Source of the DNA: Macrosoma leucophasiata
Taxonomy: Eukaryota > Arthropoda > Insecta > Lepidoptera > Hedylidae
Assembly: GCA_036365455.1 (NCBI GenBank)
Contig: JAWQUS010000009.1
Location: 1,890,001-1,954,000 of the forward strand
DNA length: 64,000 nucleotides
Direction of reading: 5' to 3'
Position numbers and translations under genes: made by a program. The stretch's first letter is position 1; each line of letters begins with the position of its first letter. The notes under the pieces are model-generated. The model was given only the letters and a program-made list of their open reading frames with translations, was not told where the DNA came from and made no database searches. Positions 10,389 through 21,556 of this stretch are shown here, piece by piece.

Positions 10389-10639
10389 TTAGACATAAAG
10401 GTTAATAAATGTCTAAATGTAGGCCACAAGCCGTGGACTCAATAGTTATTGTCAATTTGGATTAAATTGCGTCATCCAACAATTCAGCGATGAAGCATTA
10501 TTATCCAAACGTTAATGAGGAAATTCGGATTCGTAATATAATGTAGGTACGATTCGAATCGTTTTGTCAAACTTAATAATTATTAACCGACGCGTAAATA
10601 TGGAGAAGGTTTCGGTTGTGTGTTTTAAACTCCAAATAT

Positions 10640-10737
10640 ATTTTTTATCTCAGGAAAGTGGCAAACAAACATGCAGATCACATTGATGTTAAGTGATGAC
10701 TGCAGCCTATAGACATCAACATAAAAACGAGTCTGTT
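10640..10737 (-). mobile_element. SINE-A tail fragment
   Basis: A T-run, then GTGGCAAACAAACATGCAG and the tail body, cut off where SINE-B sequence begins. Confidence 0.75.
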
Positions 10738-10913
10738 TACATCTCCCGTTACATTACCAAACTCAAAGGTATCAAAAAACTTCAAAATAATCCCAACAGA
10801 ACCAGAGATAAGCAATTTACACCGTTATCTCTGAGAACCCTCGACCTGGGAATCGAACTCCGGACACCAGCGTAGTAGTAGTGGCCTGCTACTATGTCTA
10901 CGGAGGCAGTCAA
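10738..10913 (-). mobile_element. SINE-B fragment, tRNA-like head
   Basis: On the minus strand the head reads CTGCCTCCGTAGACATAGTAG... with a diverged B-box region (GGAGTTCGATTCCC). The 3' third of the SINE is missing. Confidence 0.7.
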
Positions 10914-11223
10914 TGAGAAGTTTTACTTAAATAAAAATCGTAAAATAATGTAATAATACCAAGCATTCAAAACTAACCGAACAAAAGTTCATTTTCAGGT
11001 CTAAATACAAACCATACTACGAGTATCAAAATATGAGGCAAACAGAAACCCACGTCATTTGAGAATGCCAAATGAGATGTTTGGAGAACAAGTAGCACCA
11101 AACAGGAATCGCATCTGCGGTTGTTGCCCCGGCTGCGGCCGTCTCGACCGCAACCTCGCCGATTTACGCATCGATTCAAAAAGGTCACTTCACACGCATC
11201 AGTCATATTATATTTTTTTTACG
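10914..11223. other. unassigned stretch
   Basis: The GC content is somewhat raised at 11100-11180 (CCCGGCTGCGGCCGTC). Short open frames cross it but none resembles a known protein. It could be an old coding remnant or a LINE part. Confidence 0.35.
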
Positions 11224-11312
11224 TCATCGTGTCAGGCGAAAGATGTCCACTGTTGGAACAAAGCCTCCTCATGAGGGAAATATGCCATAATCGCCACGCT
11301 TGGCATGCAAAT
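11224..11312 (-). mobile_element. LINE tail fragment
   Basis: On the minus strand it reads GAGGCTTTGTTCCAACAGTGG...CTTTCGCCTGA, a 3' tail common in lepidopteran LINEs, followed by the GCCAAGCGTGGCG block also present at 37262-37376. Confidence 0.5.
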
Positions 11313-11485
11313 TGCAGTGGTGGTAGTTTTATCGCAGGACGCTTCTGCCCATCTTGCGTCGTTACGTTGTTGCACTTGGAATGGTTTGACCGCTATTGGT
11401 CAGATGACTGACTGCACTAGTGGAAGAATTCTCTTCCAGTAGTAAAAAAATACTTTCGCTAGTGGGCGGGTTCGTTAGCATTAAG

Positions 11486-11712
11486 CTATCTATATATATA
11501 AAAATGAATAGCTGTTCGTTTTTTCTCGCTAAGACTCGAGTACGGCTTGACCGATTTGGCTAATTTTGGTTTTGAATGATTTTCGGAAGTCCAGGGAAGG
11601 TTTAAAAGGTAAGAAAATATGAATGAATTGAAGGGAAATAGTAAAAACCACAATTTCATTTTCCCATACAAATAGTCCGTATCTATCAAACCTTTGACAC
11701 ATTATTTAATTC
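11486..11712 (+). mobile_element. HelB, Helitron-like copy, 3' end lost
   Basis: Collinear with 49894-50131 (TATAAAAATGAATAGCTGTTCG, GACCGATTTGGCTAATTTTG, CCTTTGACACATTATTT). The CTAG terminus is missing. Confidence 0.6.
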
Positions 11713-12077
11713 TGAGGCAATGCGAAGTTTGAAAGGTCAGCTATAAGTGATTCAGGAAACTGATGATAACAAAAATTTGTGATCGTAAACTCGATGTTAT
11801 AACCGCGCTTATAAAAGAGCTACATGACGATTTCAATGTAATGGTTGGTATAAACAAGCACGTGTGCAATGCCTCTGCACCATAAATTACTGTACAAATA
11901 ATAGCGACAGAAAGATTAGGCAACTTAGTGACCCTCAAACTATCACCCGCCACTGGTACTATATTACCGGTTGTCAGTCAATGTTAATAGGAAGTTTGTC
12001 CTTGTCAGGAACAACAACTGCTTAGTAGTCTAGTGATAGCAGGCTACAACTGAGGAAGTTTGGTGGTGCTATTGTTT
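11713..12077. other. unassigned spacer
   Basis: A weak SINE-A-like trace is visible near 11840-11900. Nothing else was recognised. Confidence 0.4.
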
Positions 12078-12262
12078 TTGACGTGACAACGTCTTAAATT
12101 AGGTTGCGGCTCGGAGTCACTCATGAAAAAGTGTAACGCCCGGTAACGTAACGATGAGTCACCGAACGAGAGAGAGGCCTGCCGGACCGACAATCTGAAC
12201 CGAAAATCTTCGCCCGTAAAACCGACTTTACAGGCAATCAGTTTTTTTTTTTCGGTAGTTTA
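12078..12262 (+). repeat. two-copy repeat, copy 1
   Basis: The same sequence, inverted, is at 62400-62632. It starts with GACGTGACAACGTCTTAAAT and holds GGTTGCGGCTCGGAGTCACT. It is probably part of an unidentified DNA transposon or MITE. Confidence 0.6.
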
Positions 12263-12639
12263 GTAATGTGGCCCGAGATGTTGATAGGCTCACCATATAT
12301 TACAAGGGCCAGAAGAAGTTACGTTTTTGTCCTTATTTATTTGTACCAAAATTAAAATACAGTTGCAACAATATTCCATCCGTCATAAATAACGGATGCA
12401 AAAAAAACTATATTTAGCTAAGTATCGGATGTCTGTAAATGAGTACCGATTGAACGTCAGGCATCACGCCCACCACATTTCTGTTTACATTTCGATCCTA
12501 TATTTGGCGTTGTCATGAATATTAAAGTGACTGTAATTGTTGACTTTAGTTTAGATTGTAGTGTGATTTAAGTGGCAATTGATGATTAAAGTAACAACGT
12601 TAATCTGACAGTTGAAGTATTACAGGTGGTAGTATTTTA
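12263..12639. other. unassigned spacer
   Basis: No gene or repeat was recognised. Confidence 0.45.
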
Positions 12640-12806
12640 GTGTGGGTGTGTGTGTGTGTATGTGTGTGTGTGTATGTGTGTGTCTTCTCGCCACATCCCT
12701 TACAGGATCGGTAGAGAGTGTAGAGTGCCAGATATCCCGATTCTGGCACACTTCCCTTGCTTTTTCTACATTCATCATTTCATACAGGCACGTTGATTCT
12801 GACTGG
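12640..12806 (-). mobile_element. RTE-related 3' fragment with (GT)n tail
   Basis: 12640-12680 is a GTGTGTAT-type microsatellite in the position of the RTE tail. 12681-12806 matches the RTE 3' end but belongs to a diverged subfamily (CTCGCCACATCCCTTACAGG). Confidence 0.7.
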
Positions 12807-13580
12807 AACATTCTGTTGCTACCTACTTTAATTCCAAGCTATTACTGGACGATAATTTATTTTATTGATAAGGTTTATTTTGACATACCAATAAATGTAT
12901 CAAATTGTCATTCACTTTACTTTTTTATTGTCCTATCCCATGATGAAATATTATTATTTCCAAGTGTGAATCTTGAACCCTGACTTCTGAATTTCGCATT
13001 CAGTACATAATCCATGTGTAATGCTTATGTGCCACTATAATTTAGTTTATAAGAAATAATGAGTAATAAAAAATGTACACATTCTTTCCACTCCATAGAT
13101 TAATCAATGCTTATACAATATCCCATAATTTACTCATTTGTTAATCGATGGCCTCAACAATAAATCATGGCGTACGTAATAGCATCAACATCCACTCAAG
13201 AATGGTTAATTAATTAGTCCCTAATATATCGCTAGCTTATCAATTATAAATATCCTATAATTAGGCATATATTCATAAAATCAAGATTTAGGTATAAGTA
13301 TACCTACTTATATTATCTATCCGTTACACTTAGCGAGGAGTTGTGAGCGAAGGCGTCGAATTAATATTCGAACAAAACACCTATACGCCAACACGATTTT
13401 ATTTTGATACTTTAAAGCTTACGAAATGTTATTATTAAGTCATACGAGTATTCATACTTCATCAATATGTAATTCGTATCTATATATGTTTATCAGAGAA
13501 ACGATATACCAAAGAAAAAATCCTTTAAATATGAATGACAGCCAACCTTGAACGCGCACATATTTAATTACATTTTACAG
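12807..13580. other. unassigned AT-rich spacer
   Basis: About 770 bp without a recognised gene, RNA gene or repeat. Confidence 0.5.
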
Positions 13581-14166
13581 AGTGCTTGCTGGGAATTGCG
13601 TGAATGGAGCGTTGGGTAAGCTGCTAGAATCTAAACATCTCAGCCAGCGGGCTCGACTAGCCGTACATAATGCTGTACTTACTCCAACGCTTTTATATGG
13701 AAGCGAGAGCTGGGTATGCAGGAAAGAGCATGAAAGTAAGTTGAACGCGGTCGAGATGAGATCTTTGCGCAAGATCTGCGGTGTATCACTCACCGATCGC
13801 GTTCGTAATGAAGATGTAAGAAAGAGACTTTGTGTGAATGATAGTATCGGTGTAAAAATGAAAAAAGGCATGCTCCGATGGTTCGGGCATATAGAAAGAA
13901 TGTCGAATGAGCGAATGACTAAACAGATATACAATGCGAATGTGGATGGTTGCAGAGGCCCAGGAAGACCAAGGCTGACCTACCATGACCAAATAGGTCG
14001 AGTTCTGTCTGATGGTGGTGTCAAAAGTCTTAGGAATCGGCGTGCATGTATGAAGAGAATGATGAAAGTAGACGAGGCACGAGAGGTTTGTCAGAACCGG
14101 GATGTCTGGCGCTCTACACTCTCTGCCTACCCCGTTAGGGACCTGGCGTGAAGATACATACATACA
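13581..14166 (+). mobile_element. RTE LINE, 5'-truncated copy with (CATA)n tail
   Basis: It ends GACCTGGCGTGAAG followed by ATACATACATACAT, the family tail. It starts in the middle of the reading frame at GTGCTTGCTGGGAATTGCG. Confidence 0.92.
13582..14151 (+). pseudogene. RTE C-terminal polypeptide, uninterrupted
   Basis: The 189-codon open frame is the C-terminal part of the RTE protein downstream of the RT. It holds LLYGSESWVCRKEHESK, MRSLRKICGVSLTDR, MLRWFGHIERM and RGPGRPRLTYHDQIGRV. No stops occur, which suggests a recent insertion. It lacks endonuclease and RT domains, so it is a fragment and not a gene. Confidence 0.88.
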
Positions 14167-15041
14167 TTTTAAAAATTACGTAAATTGAGAAAAAATATTC
14201 ACAATTTTTAAATAGTACTTTGAGTATGCCTAATACACGATGCATTTGGGCAGTGATCATAAAACGAATGTTAAAAACACAAAAGTACTGAACACTTATG
14301 TTGTTTGCATGCAATTCTAGCTTCTGTTCTCAAAACAAAAGAGCAATGAAACTTTTCGAACAAAAATAAAGTTGATTATCAACAGAATACGACTCTTCTT
14401 AACAACTCAGTAAAATTCAATGCAATTGGCTTTCCACCGACGGTTTTAAAAGAACCAAAGATTTCCCACTGGACGCAGCGTCAATTATCCCCAGGCTCTT
14501 TTTCCGTTACAAATTGGTGTGCGTCCGTTAATTAAAGACTGTGTAACGGAAATGCGATTACATTGTGCGTTTTCCGTTGAATTTGGTCTCCGTTGCATCG
14601 AATTATTCGGCTTATTGTCATATTTTGTTCATTGGAAGTCATTGTGCATATTTTAATTATATCTGTTTTAAAATTAATGCCATTTTATACTCATTTACTT
14701 TTACGCAACATTCATGTCGAATAAATAATTTACTGATACAAGTAAGGTAGAGCTGTAGTGACGTAGTTCGAAGGCTAGAAACTTTCGTATATGGTGGTAT
14801 TGTGAGGCCATATTAATTGTAGCACAGCGGCGAAATAACTTAGACCACAGGACGGGAATGCGTCTGCATTGTGATTGTTTTCATGAGTTGATGCCTGTTG
14901 TATTCAAATACTTTCAAAGTAAACTGTACGCTTGGAAATTAAAATAAGCCTACTACTACCTACACTCACTTTTGATATTGTGTTATTTCAATCTGACACC
15001 TAGTCTCTAACACCAGTCGATAAACAACAATAACAAGAATT
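14167..15041. other. unassigned spacer
   Basis: About 875 bp. TTTCCGTTAC at 14502-14511 is mirrored by GTAACGGAAA at 14542-14551. The piece 14430-14600 is less AT-rich than its surroundings. Nothing was recognised. Confidence 0.45.
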
Positions 15042-15386
15042 GTTTTATATTATTTCGCATTAACACATGCTTGTGAAATATATTTTATTTAAAGAAAAAA
15101 TGAAAAGAAAAATTTGACTTCAGGCGAGACTCGAACTCGCGGCCTACTGGAAATCTAGTCCAGCCGCTCTTCCAATTGAGCTACTGAAGTCCTGCCCGAT
15201 TTGTCAAATCTTTCCTTCACATTTATTGCATTGCTTTATGGTAGCAGCAGCGCCATCTATTGCCAACTATGCTAATTAGATTTGGAAGATTAGAATTGGA
15301 AGAGCGGCTGGACTAGATTCCCAGTAGGCCGCGAGTTCGAGTCTCGCCTGAAGTCAAATTTTTCTTTCCATTTTTCTTTAAATAAA
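15042..15386. mobile_element. tRNA-foldback copy F1
   Basis: The left arm carries the outer sequence GTTTTATATTATTTCGCATT and a 76-nt tRNA-like sequence on the minus strand (15116-15191). The right arm carries the same tRNA-like sequence on the plus strand (to 15355, 5' part missing) and part of the outer arm. The centre holds GCAGCAGCGCCATCTATTGC. The tRNA-like part has paired acceptor, D and T arms but a poor anticodon arm. Confidence 0.75.
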
Positions 15387-15408
15387 CAATAATAATATTT
15401 TTATTTGT

Positions 15409-15464
15409 ATGTATGTATGTATCTTCACGCAAAGTCCCTTGTGGGGTAGGCAGAGAGTGTTGAG
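15409..15464 (-). mobile_element. RTE tail stub
   Basis: TATGTATGTATGTATCTTCACG, then about 40 bp of the RTE 3' end. It is the shortest RTE piece in the window. Confidence 0.7.
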
Positions 15465-15686
15465 TTCATTCTTCATAAAATCTTTAAAAACCTAAAATAA
15501 TTTTAAACTTGAGGACTTTTAGCCTCTTTATCTTATAAGATAAATAATGTATACTAGGAACGAAAAGGAAATATATTCTCGTTTAACGTTGTAACGATTG
15601 CTATCATCAGTGGAAGAAAAATAAGATACTGAGGTGATCTTCGATTTTGATTTTTGTCTGAAATTGGAGTTTATCAGAAACCAACC

Positions 15687-15969
15687 ACTGGTGGTAGGAG
15701 CTCCAGTGAAGGAGCTCGCCGCGGGCGTAGGCACCACCGCATTACCTAATATACTTGCCGCTAAATGGTAGTGTTCAGCACTATCGTGTTCCGGTCAGGT
15801 GGTAATGTACGGCCCTGTAATTTCCGGCACAGAGGCATAACACCTTAGGCCTCAGAAGTGGTAACATTTTGATCTCTGGTCTTTGTGTGGGTATCTATAG
15901 GCTGCAAGTCATCACTTAACATCAATGCGAACTGCATGCTTGTTCGCTACTGTCATGACATAAAAAAAA
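15687..15969 (+). mobile_element. SINE-A, full length
   Basis: ACTGGTGGTAGGAGCTCC head to a TGACATAAAAAAAA tail. A small duplication changes the early body (GCTCGCCGCGGGCG). Confidence 0.9.
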
Positions 15970-16016
15970 CATTACGATCACTATAACATTAAAAAAGATA
16001 TATTTTGCTTACCCAA

Positions 16017-16186
16017 TAATTTCCGGCACAGAGGCATAAGACCTTAGGCCTCAGGAGTGGTAACGCATCTGCATTTTGACCTTGGTCTTTGTGTGGGTGT
16101 CTATAGGCTGCAGTCATCACTTAACATCAATATGAACTGCATGCTTGTTTACCACTTCCATTACATAAAAAAAAAATAAAAAAAAT
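16017..16186 (+). mobile_element. SINE-A, 5'-truncated, long A-tail
   Basis: Starts at ATAATTTCCGGCACAG and runs to an A-rich tail of about 20 nt. It is in the same orientation as the copy just upstream. Confidence 0.88.
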
Positions 16187-16237
16187 ACAAAGATTGTTGT
16201 AAGAATACTTGAAGATAAAATCACCGTAAAAAACAAC

Positions 16238-16469
16238 ATGGAATCGCAGATAAGAAGATTACTATAAATATTTGGACGATCTCGGCTATCAGTTAAGACA
16301 ATTTTTCCCTCCACCCCAGTCAAGTGATTACCAGTACGTGCCCAAGCATCGTTTAAACTTAGAACATAGGCGGTCTCGCTCTAACCGAGAGGTTCTCCTC
16401 AAGATTGATTCGGTCTCAAGATATCGTCGAGGTCGACACTCGATGTCTCGGAAAATAGGTCTTGTCTAA
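16238..16469 (+). pseudogene. unrecognised short coding-like sequence, frameshifted
   Basis: An ATG in good context (AACAACATGG) at 16238 opens MESQIRRLL and stops at 16265. A +1 shift after about six codons joins an open frame from 16257 to a TAA at 16467-16469: DYYKYLDDLGYQLRQFFPPP, followed by an Arg/Ser-rich part (HRRSRSNRE, RYRRGRHSMSRK). Codons are less AT-rich than the flanks, which argues for real coding ancestry. It could be the broken start of a retrocopy, a gene exon or a transposon ORF piece. No family was recognised. Confidence 0.35.
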
Positions 16470-16713
16470 AAATGATGGAGAATCGAATAGTTACGTAAGT
16501 CGGTCAAGGATGGTTTTGATTGATACGCATTGTTATCTGGTATAGGTTCGTTTTTAGGGTTCCGTAGTAAACAATGAACCCCTATAGTTTCGCCATGTCC
16601 GTCTGTCTGTCTGCCTGTCCGTCCGCGGTTTAGCGAAAAAGCTGGTACTAGAGACTTGAAATTTGGCACAAGTATACATCTTAATTACGCTGACATTACG
16701 GTGACAAAGGTAG

Positions 16714-17088
16714 AATATAAATAATAATAATAATAATGGCAACCCATTATACGTCCCACTGCTGGGCACGAGTCTCTCCCCTTTTTGGGGGGAGGCCTGG
16801 AGCTTACTCCACCACGCTGCTCCAATGCGGATTGGTGGAGGTGGGTGGGTTAGTGGCCAACCCACTGTCGGATATTTGCAAACCACCCATAAGGCCTCCG
16901 ACAAGGTTTAACGACTGCTATCCATCGATAGCAACCGGGACCGACGGCTTAACGTGCCCTCCGAAGCACGGAAACGTGCATTTAATTTGCCACTAGCGGT
17001 CACCCATCACACTACCCGACCGCGCCCGTAGTGCTTAACCGAGCAGATCGCTTACGATCTACACCAGCCGCTGGGCCATGCGCGCTTC
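16714..17088 (-). mobile_element. SINE-5S copy
   Basis: (AAT)n tail on the left, 5S-like head on the right. AAAGGTAG flanks it at 16706-16713 and 17089-17096. Confidence 0.88.
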
Positions 17089-17353
17089 AAAGGTAGTTTA
17101 AAACGTGAAAAAAAATATTTGGTATACCTACCCTACGATATTTTTTTTAAAAATTTTTAGAGCGTAGAATATCGTGGGATAGATCTTTCAATGATGTTAG
17201 GGATGTGCTAACATCATTTTTCGAACTAGTTCGTGACTTATTAAGCTTTAAAGTGCCAATTTAGTCGTTAGAGACAAGTGTCCCCCCCTCTTCCATCTAA
17301 ACGGTTGTTGTTAGAAATTCAAACGTTACGGAAATAGTAGCTACATATAACGA

Positions 17354-17644
17354 TTTTTTTTTTTTAATGTAATAAAAGTGGCAAACAAGCATGCAGTTCA
17401 CATTGATGTTAAGTTATGACTGCAGCCTATAGACACCCACACAATGACCAGAGTTCAAAATGCAGATTCGCTGCCACTCCTGAGGCATTAGGTGATATGC
17501 CTCTGTGCCTGAAATTACAGGGCCGTACATTACCACCTGACCGGAACACGATAGTGCTGAACACTACCATTTAGCGGCAAGTATATTAGGTAATGCGGTG
17601 GTGCCTACGCCCGCGAGCTCCGTCACTGGAACTCTACCACCAGT
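17354..17644 (-). mobile_element. SINE-A, full length
   Basis: T-run to ACCACCAGT head, inserted into the GGGTTCCGTA-type repeat whose sequence continues on both sides. Confidence 0.9.
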
Positions 17645-17810
17645 AAAATATATAAATTAAAAGGAAAGCTATCACATCTAAGTTGACATTACAAGTTTGC
17701 GAGTAATAGTCGACCAAATGTATTTTACTCGAAAATTTTAAACAACTCCATGCAAAATGTTTATTTAATTTTTCTTTACATTATGCAAACCAAAAAACTA
17801 CGGGACCCTA

Positions 17811-18261
17811 CAAAGCGCATAATATGCGAATGGACATTCAAAGGCACACTGAACAATTCATTAACTGCTTAGTTAGTAAATTGTACCTAGCTAAGGTAAA
17901 TAAAGCTTTTCGGGTACGGAGCCCTAAAATCCCCTGATTTAATATTGTAAGACTATCTCATGGCGGAGAAGAAAGCACGTAAGCGAGCAATTTACTTTTT
18001 GTACAAAAAACTTCTTATTTTAGCAAGAAATCATAAAATAAAGGAAGTAAGTACCCCAAGCTATAAACCTCCTTAATGAAAATGCATTCGAAGATGACTA
18101 GACAATCTTGTGCCGTTGTATGAGGAAATGAAGCGATAGTCTCCACATTTACTCCGCTCGTATCTTAAATCAATGACCGGCCAAATCTCAGTGAATCTCA
18201 CTACAAGATAATAAAAATGGCCGTGATCCGTTGAGCTCACAATGAATACGCACTTTCTCAG
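17811..18261. other. unassigned spacer
   Basis: No gene or known repeat was recognised. Confidence 0.45.
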
Positions 18262-18365
18262 TTCAAGTGTCAAGCTCGCAGATTGCAGGGGCTCACTTAA
18301 GTGCGGATTAGCCGGCTCGACAGTTATTTGCGCTGGTTTCGCTACGTTTGGTATAAGGCTCCTTG
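18262..18365 (+). repeat. three-copy repeat, copy 1
   Basis: GCAGGGGCTCACTTAAGTGC...GCCGG, also present at 21172-21262 and 21490-21556. Family unknown. Confidence 0.6.
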
Positions 18366-18437
18366 TTGTTTTTGAAATATTTTAGTTTGATAAGTGTTCA
18401 TCATTTACATATCTGTCTAAAATTAAATTAAATTTTT

Positions 18438-18825
18438 ACTGGTGGTAGAGCTCCAGTGACGGAGCTCGCGGGCGTAGGCACCACCGCATTACCTGATTTA
18501 CTTGCCGCTAAATGGTAGTGTTCAGCACTTTCGTGTTCCGGTCAGGTGGTAATAGAATAGAATAGAATAGAAAATATTTTATTTCGAATAGATCTTTACA
18601 GATACTTTCAAAACGTCAATAAATCATGATCATCATCAATAATGTACGGCCCTGTAATTTCCGGCACAGAGGCATAACATCTTAGGCCTCAGGAGTGGTA
18701 ACGCACCTGCATTTTGACCTTGGTCTTCATGTGGGTGTCTATAGGCTGCAGTCATCACTTAACATCAATGTGAACTGCATACTTGTTTGCCAAGTCCATT
18801 ACATAAAAAAAAAAAAAAAAAAAAA
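18438..18825 (+). mobile_element. SINE-A, full length, with an internal insertion
   Basis: Head ACTGGTGGTAGAGCTCC to an A-tail of about 20 nt. An 86-bp insertion interrupts GGTGGTAATGTACGG at 18553/18640. Confidence 0.9.
18554..18639 (-). mobile_element. LINE 3' tail insertion inside SINE-A
   Basis: (AGAAT)n followed by AAAATATTTTATTTCGAATAG. On the minus strand this reads as a LINE tail ending in TTCTA repeats. TAAT is duplicated at 18550-18553 and 18640-18643. Confidence 0.6.
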
Positions 18826-18930
18826 TATGAAAAAAGGTTGGAGCAAAAATAAATACATTATTGCCTTTCAAACAACTAGTCATAAACTAACAGTTACATA
18901 TATATTACTATTACATTATTATATATAATA

Positions 18931-20216
18931 GGTTGGGGAAAGAGTCTTTTCGCATTATAGTATGTATGAACTTGTAATAAAATCTTTTTGGCTGTAGTAT
19001 TTGTATCTGGCTGGTTTTGGTATCATTGAAAGTTAAAATTTTAAAGAACATAATTCCAAATTCAAATAAGCAAATGTGTGATTTTCATTTGTTTTTCGTA
19101 CTGTCAAGATGAGTTGATGAAGAATCTAATGAAGAAATTCGATACATTTTAAAATTTTACTACAAAAAAGGTAAAATGCAACGCAAGCCGCGAAAAAAAT
19201 TTGCCATGTTTATGGACCTAGTGCAGTGTCTGTGAGAGTAGCACAAATTTAGTTTAAGCGTTTTCAATCCGGAAATTTTGATGTCAAAGATGCACCTCGC
19301 TCTGGTCGTCCTATTACGGATAAAATGGATGCCATTTTTGAAAAAGTGGAGCAAGATCGACATATCAGTAGTTACGACGTAGCTGAAGAACTGAGAATTG
19401 ATCACAAAACAGTTTTGGCGCATTTGAAAAAAGCTGGGTACAAAAAAAAGCTCGATATTTGGGTACCTCACGAGCTCACTGAAAGAAACCTAATGAACCG
19501 TGTACTCATTTGTGATTCTTTATTACGAAGTAATGAAACCGAATCATTTTCGAAGAAGCTGATAATTGGTGATGAAAAGTGGATCATGTACGACAAGAAC
19601 GTGCGAAAAAGGTCGGGGTCAAAGGCCGGTCAGGCTTCACAGACTGTGGCGAAACCCGGGTTAACTCGCAATAAGGTGATGTTGTGTGTGTGGTGGGATT
19701 GGAAGGGCATTATTCATTATGAGCTATTACCACCAGGCAGGACTATCGATTCTGAACTCTACTGCGAACAACTGATGAGATTAAAGCAAGAAGTTGAGAG
19801 AAAACGGCCGGAATTGATCAACAGAAGGGGTGTGGTGTTTCATCATGATAACGCTAGACCTCACACATCTATAACCACTCAATATAGCAAAAATTAAGAG
19901 AGTTTGGCTGGGAGGTGTTAATGCATCCGCCGTATAGTCCTGACCTTGCACCTTCAGATTTCCACCTTTCGGTCTCTTCAGAATTCTTTATGCAATGTTA
20001 GGTTAACATCACGAGAGGACTGCCAAATCCACTTGTCGCGGTATTTTGATGAGAAGTCCCAAAATTTTTATAGCAATGGGATCATGTCCCTACCCACAAG
20101 ATGGCAAAAAGTTATCGAACAAAATGGTACATACATACTTTAGTTAAATTTAAATAAACTATATTAAAAATGTTTTGAATTATCTTAAAAAATGCGAAGA
20201 AACTTTTTCCCCAACC
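18931..20216 (+). mobile_element. mariner copy 2 (cecropia-like)
   Basis: GGTTGGGGAAAGAG... to ...CTTTTTCCCCAACC, flanked by TA at 18929-18930 and 20217-20218. Length is 1286 bp. Confidence 0.95.
19109..20143 (+). pseudogene. mariner transposase, copy 2, inactive
   Basis: The start is broken by an insertion that creates TGATGA right after ATGAGT. The main open part is 19325-19897, with both the TGDEKW-type motif (IGDEKWIMYD here) and HHDNARPH. A 5-nt insertion after the codons for TTQ shifts the frame before YSPDLAPSDFH, and a 2-nt loss in CCACCTTTCGG shifts it again. The DNA-binding N-terminus also carries a deletion. Several lesions make it non-functional. Confidence 0.92.
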
Positions 20217-20471
20217 TAATATTATCATTACAAATTATTACATATACTATAATATTATCGTTATAAAACGTTTCAAAACGTTGCGAGTGTGCAATTATTC
20301 AAAACAGCTCAAGTAAAACTGTAGCACGTTATGACGTGAGTCATATAATTATTGACGATTGACGATAAAGTACATAAAATTAACGTGGTTAATTAAACAC
20401 CACAGTATTGTATAGTGAAATCAAACATAAAATATCTTCGTCAATATACGTTTTTATGCAAAGTTGATGTA

Positions 20472-20682
20472 TATTTTATTTTAAAGTAATATGGAAAGAA
20501 AAATTTGACTTCAGGCGAGACTCGAACTCGCGGCCTACTGGGAATCTAGTCCAGCCGCTCTTCCAATTGAGCTACTGAAGTCCTGCCCTATTTGTCAAAC
20601 CTTTCCTTCACATTTGTTGCATTGCTTTATGGTAGCAGCAGCGCCATCTATTGCCAACTATGCTAGTTAGGCAACCGATATA

Positions 20683-20716
<34 letters not shown>

Positions 20717-20957
20717 ATATATATATATTATATATATAATATATATATATTATATATATAATATATATATAATATATATATAGACTTTGCAGTTTATTGA
20801 ATATCGTAAAGAAGTCGCTTTTACCCTTAATAATTGTTTTATATTATTTCGCATTAACACATGCTCGTGAAATATCAAATTTTTCTTTCCATTTTACTTT
20901 AAAATAAAATATATTTCACAAGCATGTGTTAATGCGAAATAATATAAAACAATTATT
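20472..20957. mobile_element. tRNA-foldback copy F2 with target duplication
   Basis: The tRNA-like sequence lies on the minus strand at 20507-20582. It is followed by the spacer, the outer arm (20837-20876) and its inverted complement (20877-20950). AAAGTTGATGTA flanks the unit at 20460-20471 and 20958-20969. The left arm is shorter than the right. An (AT)n expansion sits inside the spacer. Confidence 0.78.
20681..20781. repeat. (AT)n microsatellite
   Basis: About 100 bp of alternating ATATAT and TTATAT blocks, grown inside the spacer motif CCGATATAATAGACTTTGC that other copies have unexpanded. Confidence 0.95.
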
Positions 20958-21171
20958 AAAGTTGATGTACCTAATAAAATTCGTTACAAAATTATACAAC
21001 GCGTACAGTGAGATAATGTTTATTTTAAAGTTTTTTTAATAATTATTTTTATTATTTTTTATAGTTTTTTAAAGTCTTCTCACTCATATAAATATGTTCC
21101 AATTTTCATGTATTTGTACACCTTAATAATATAATGAACAATGTCATGAATACCAACGCAATTTTCCAATT

Positions 21172-21262
21172 CTAGTGTCAAGCTCACAGACTGTAGGGGT
21201 TCACTTAAGTGCGGATTAGTTGGCTTGACAGTTATCCGCGCCGGCTTCGCTACAGGCTTTCA
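21172..21262 (+). repeat. three-copy repeat, copy 2
   Basis: Matches 18262-18365 (GTGTCAAGCTCACAGACTG, TTCACTTAAGTGCGGATTAG, GACAGTTATCCGCGCCGG). Confidence 0.6.
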
Positions 21263-21489
21263 TACAGGGTTTCTTGTTGATTGTGGATTTGCGCTGATAT
21301 TTTAGACTGATTCTTTATTTGTATTTGTATGATAAAACATTGACCCGAAAGGGTCTTCCTTAGATTTGTAAATTTGTTTAGGCTGAGAGAATTTTGCACT
21401 CACCGACTGTCCGGTAAAGTGGCTCAGTTATTTCTCTTTTAGGATAGTAAGAATTATAGGAACGCGTATGACCTGGTACACATAAATGC
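21263..21489. other. unassigned spacer
   Basis: Nothing was recognised. Confidence 0.4.
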
Positions 21490-21556
21490 AAGATCACAAA
21501 TTGCAGGGACTCACTTAAGTGCGGATTAGCCGCAACTAATAACTATCCGCGCTATT
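21490..21556 (+). repeat. three-copy repeat, copy 3
   Basis: Shorter match to the two copies above (GACTCACTTAAGTGCGGATT, AACTATCCGCGCTA). Confidence 0.5.

Larger units (their letters stand above)
16552..17810 (-). mobile_element. GGGTTCCGTA-type repeat carrying two younger SINEs
   Basis: Pieces 16552-16713, 17097-17353 and 17645-17810 together match 62638-63199 in reverse orientation. It has the TTAGGGTTCCGTAGTAAAC end and a (GTCT)n run. It has no coding capacity and belongs to the abundant lepidopteran repeats with this end. Confidence 0.7.

Noticed and set aside
14098..14163. open frames antisense to RTE (for example 13575-13934 and 25908-26426)
   Set aside because: They are shadows of the RTE coding strand, repeated wherever RTE 3' ends occur.
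15116..15191. possible functional tRNA gene in the foldback units
   Set aside because: The anticodon arm pairs badly, no isotype can be assigned, and the sequence is repeated within mobile units on both strands.
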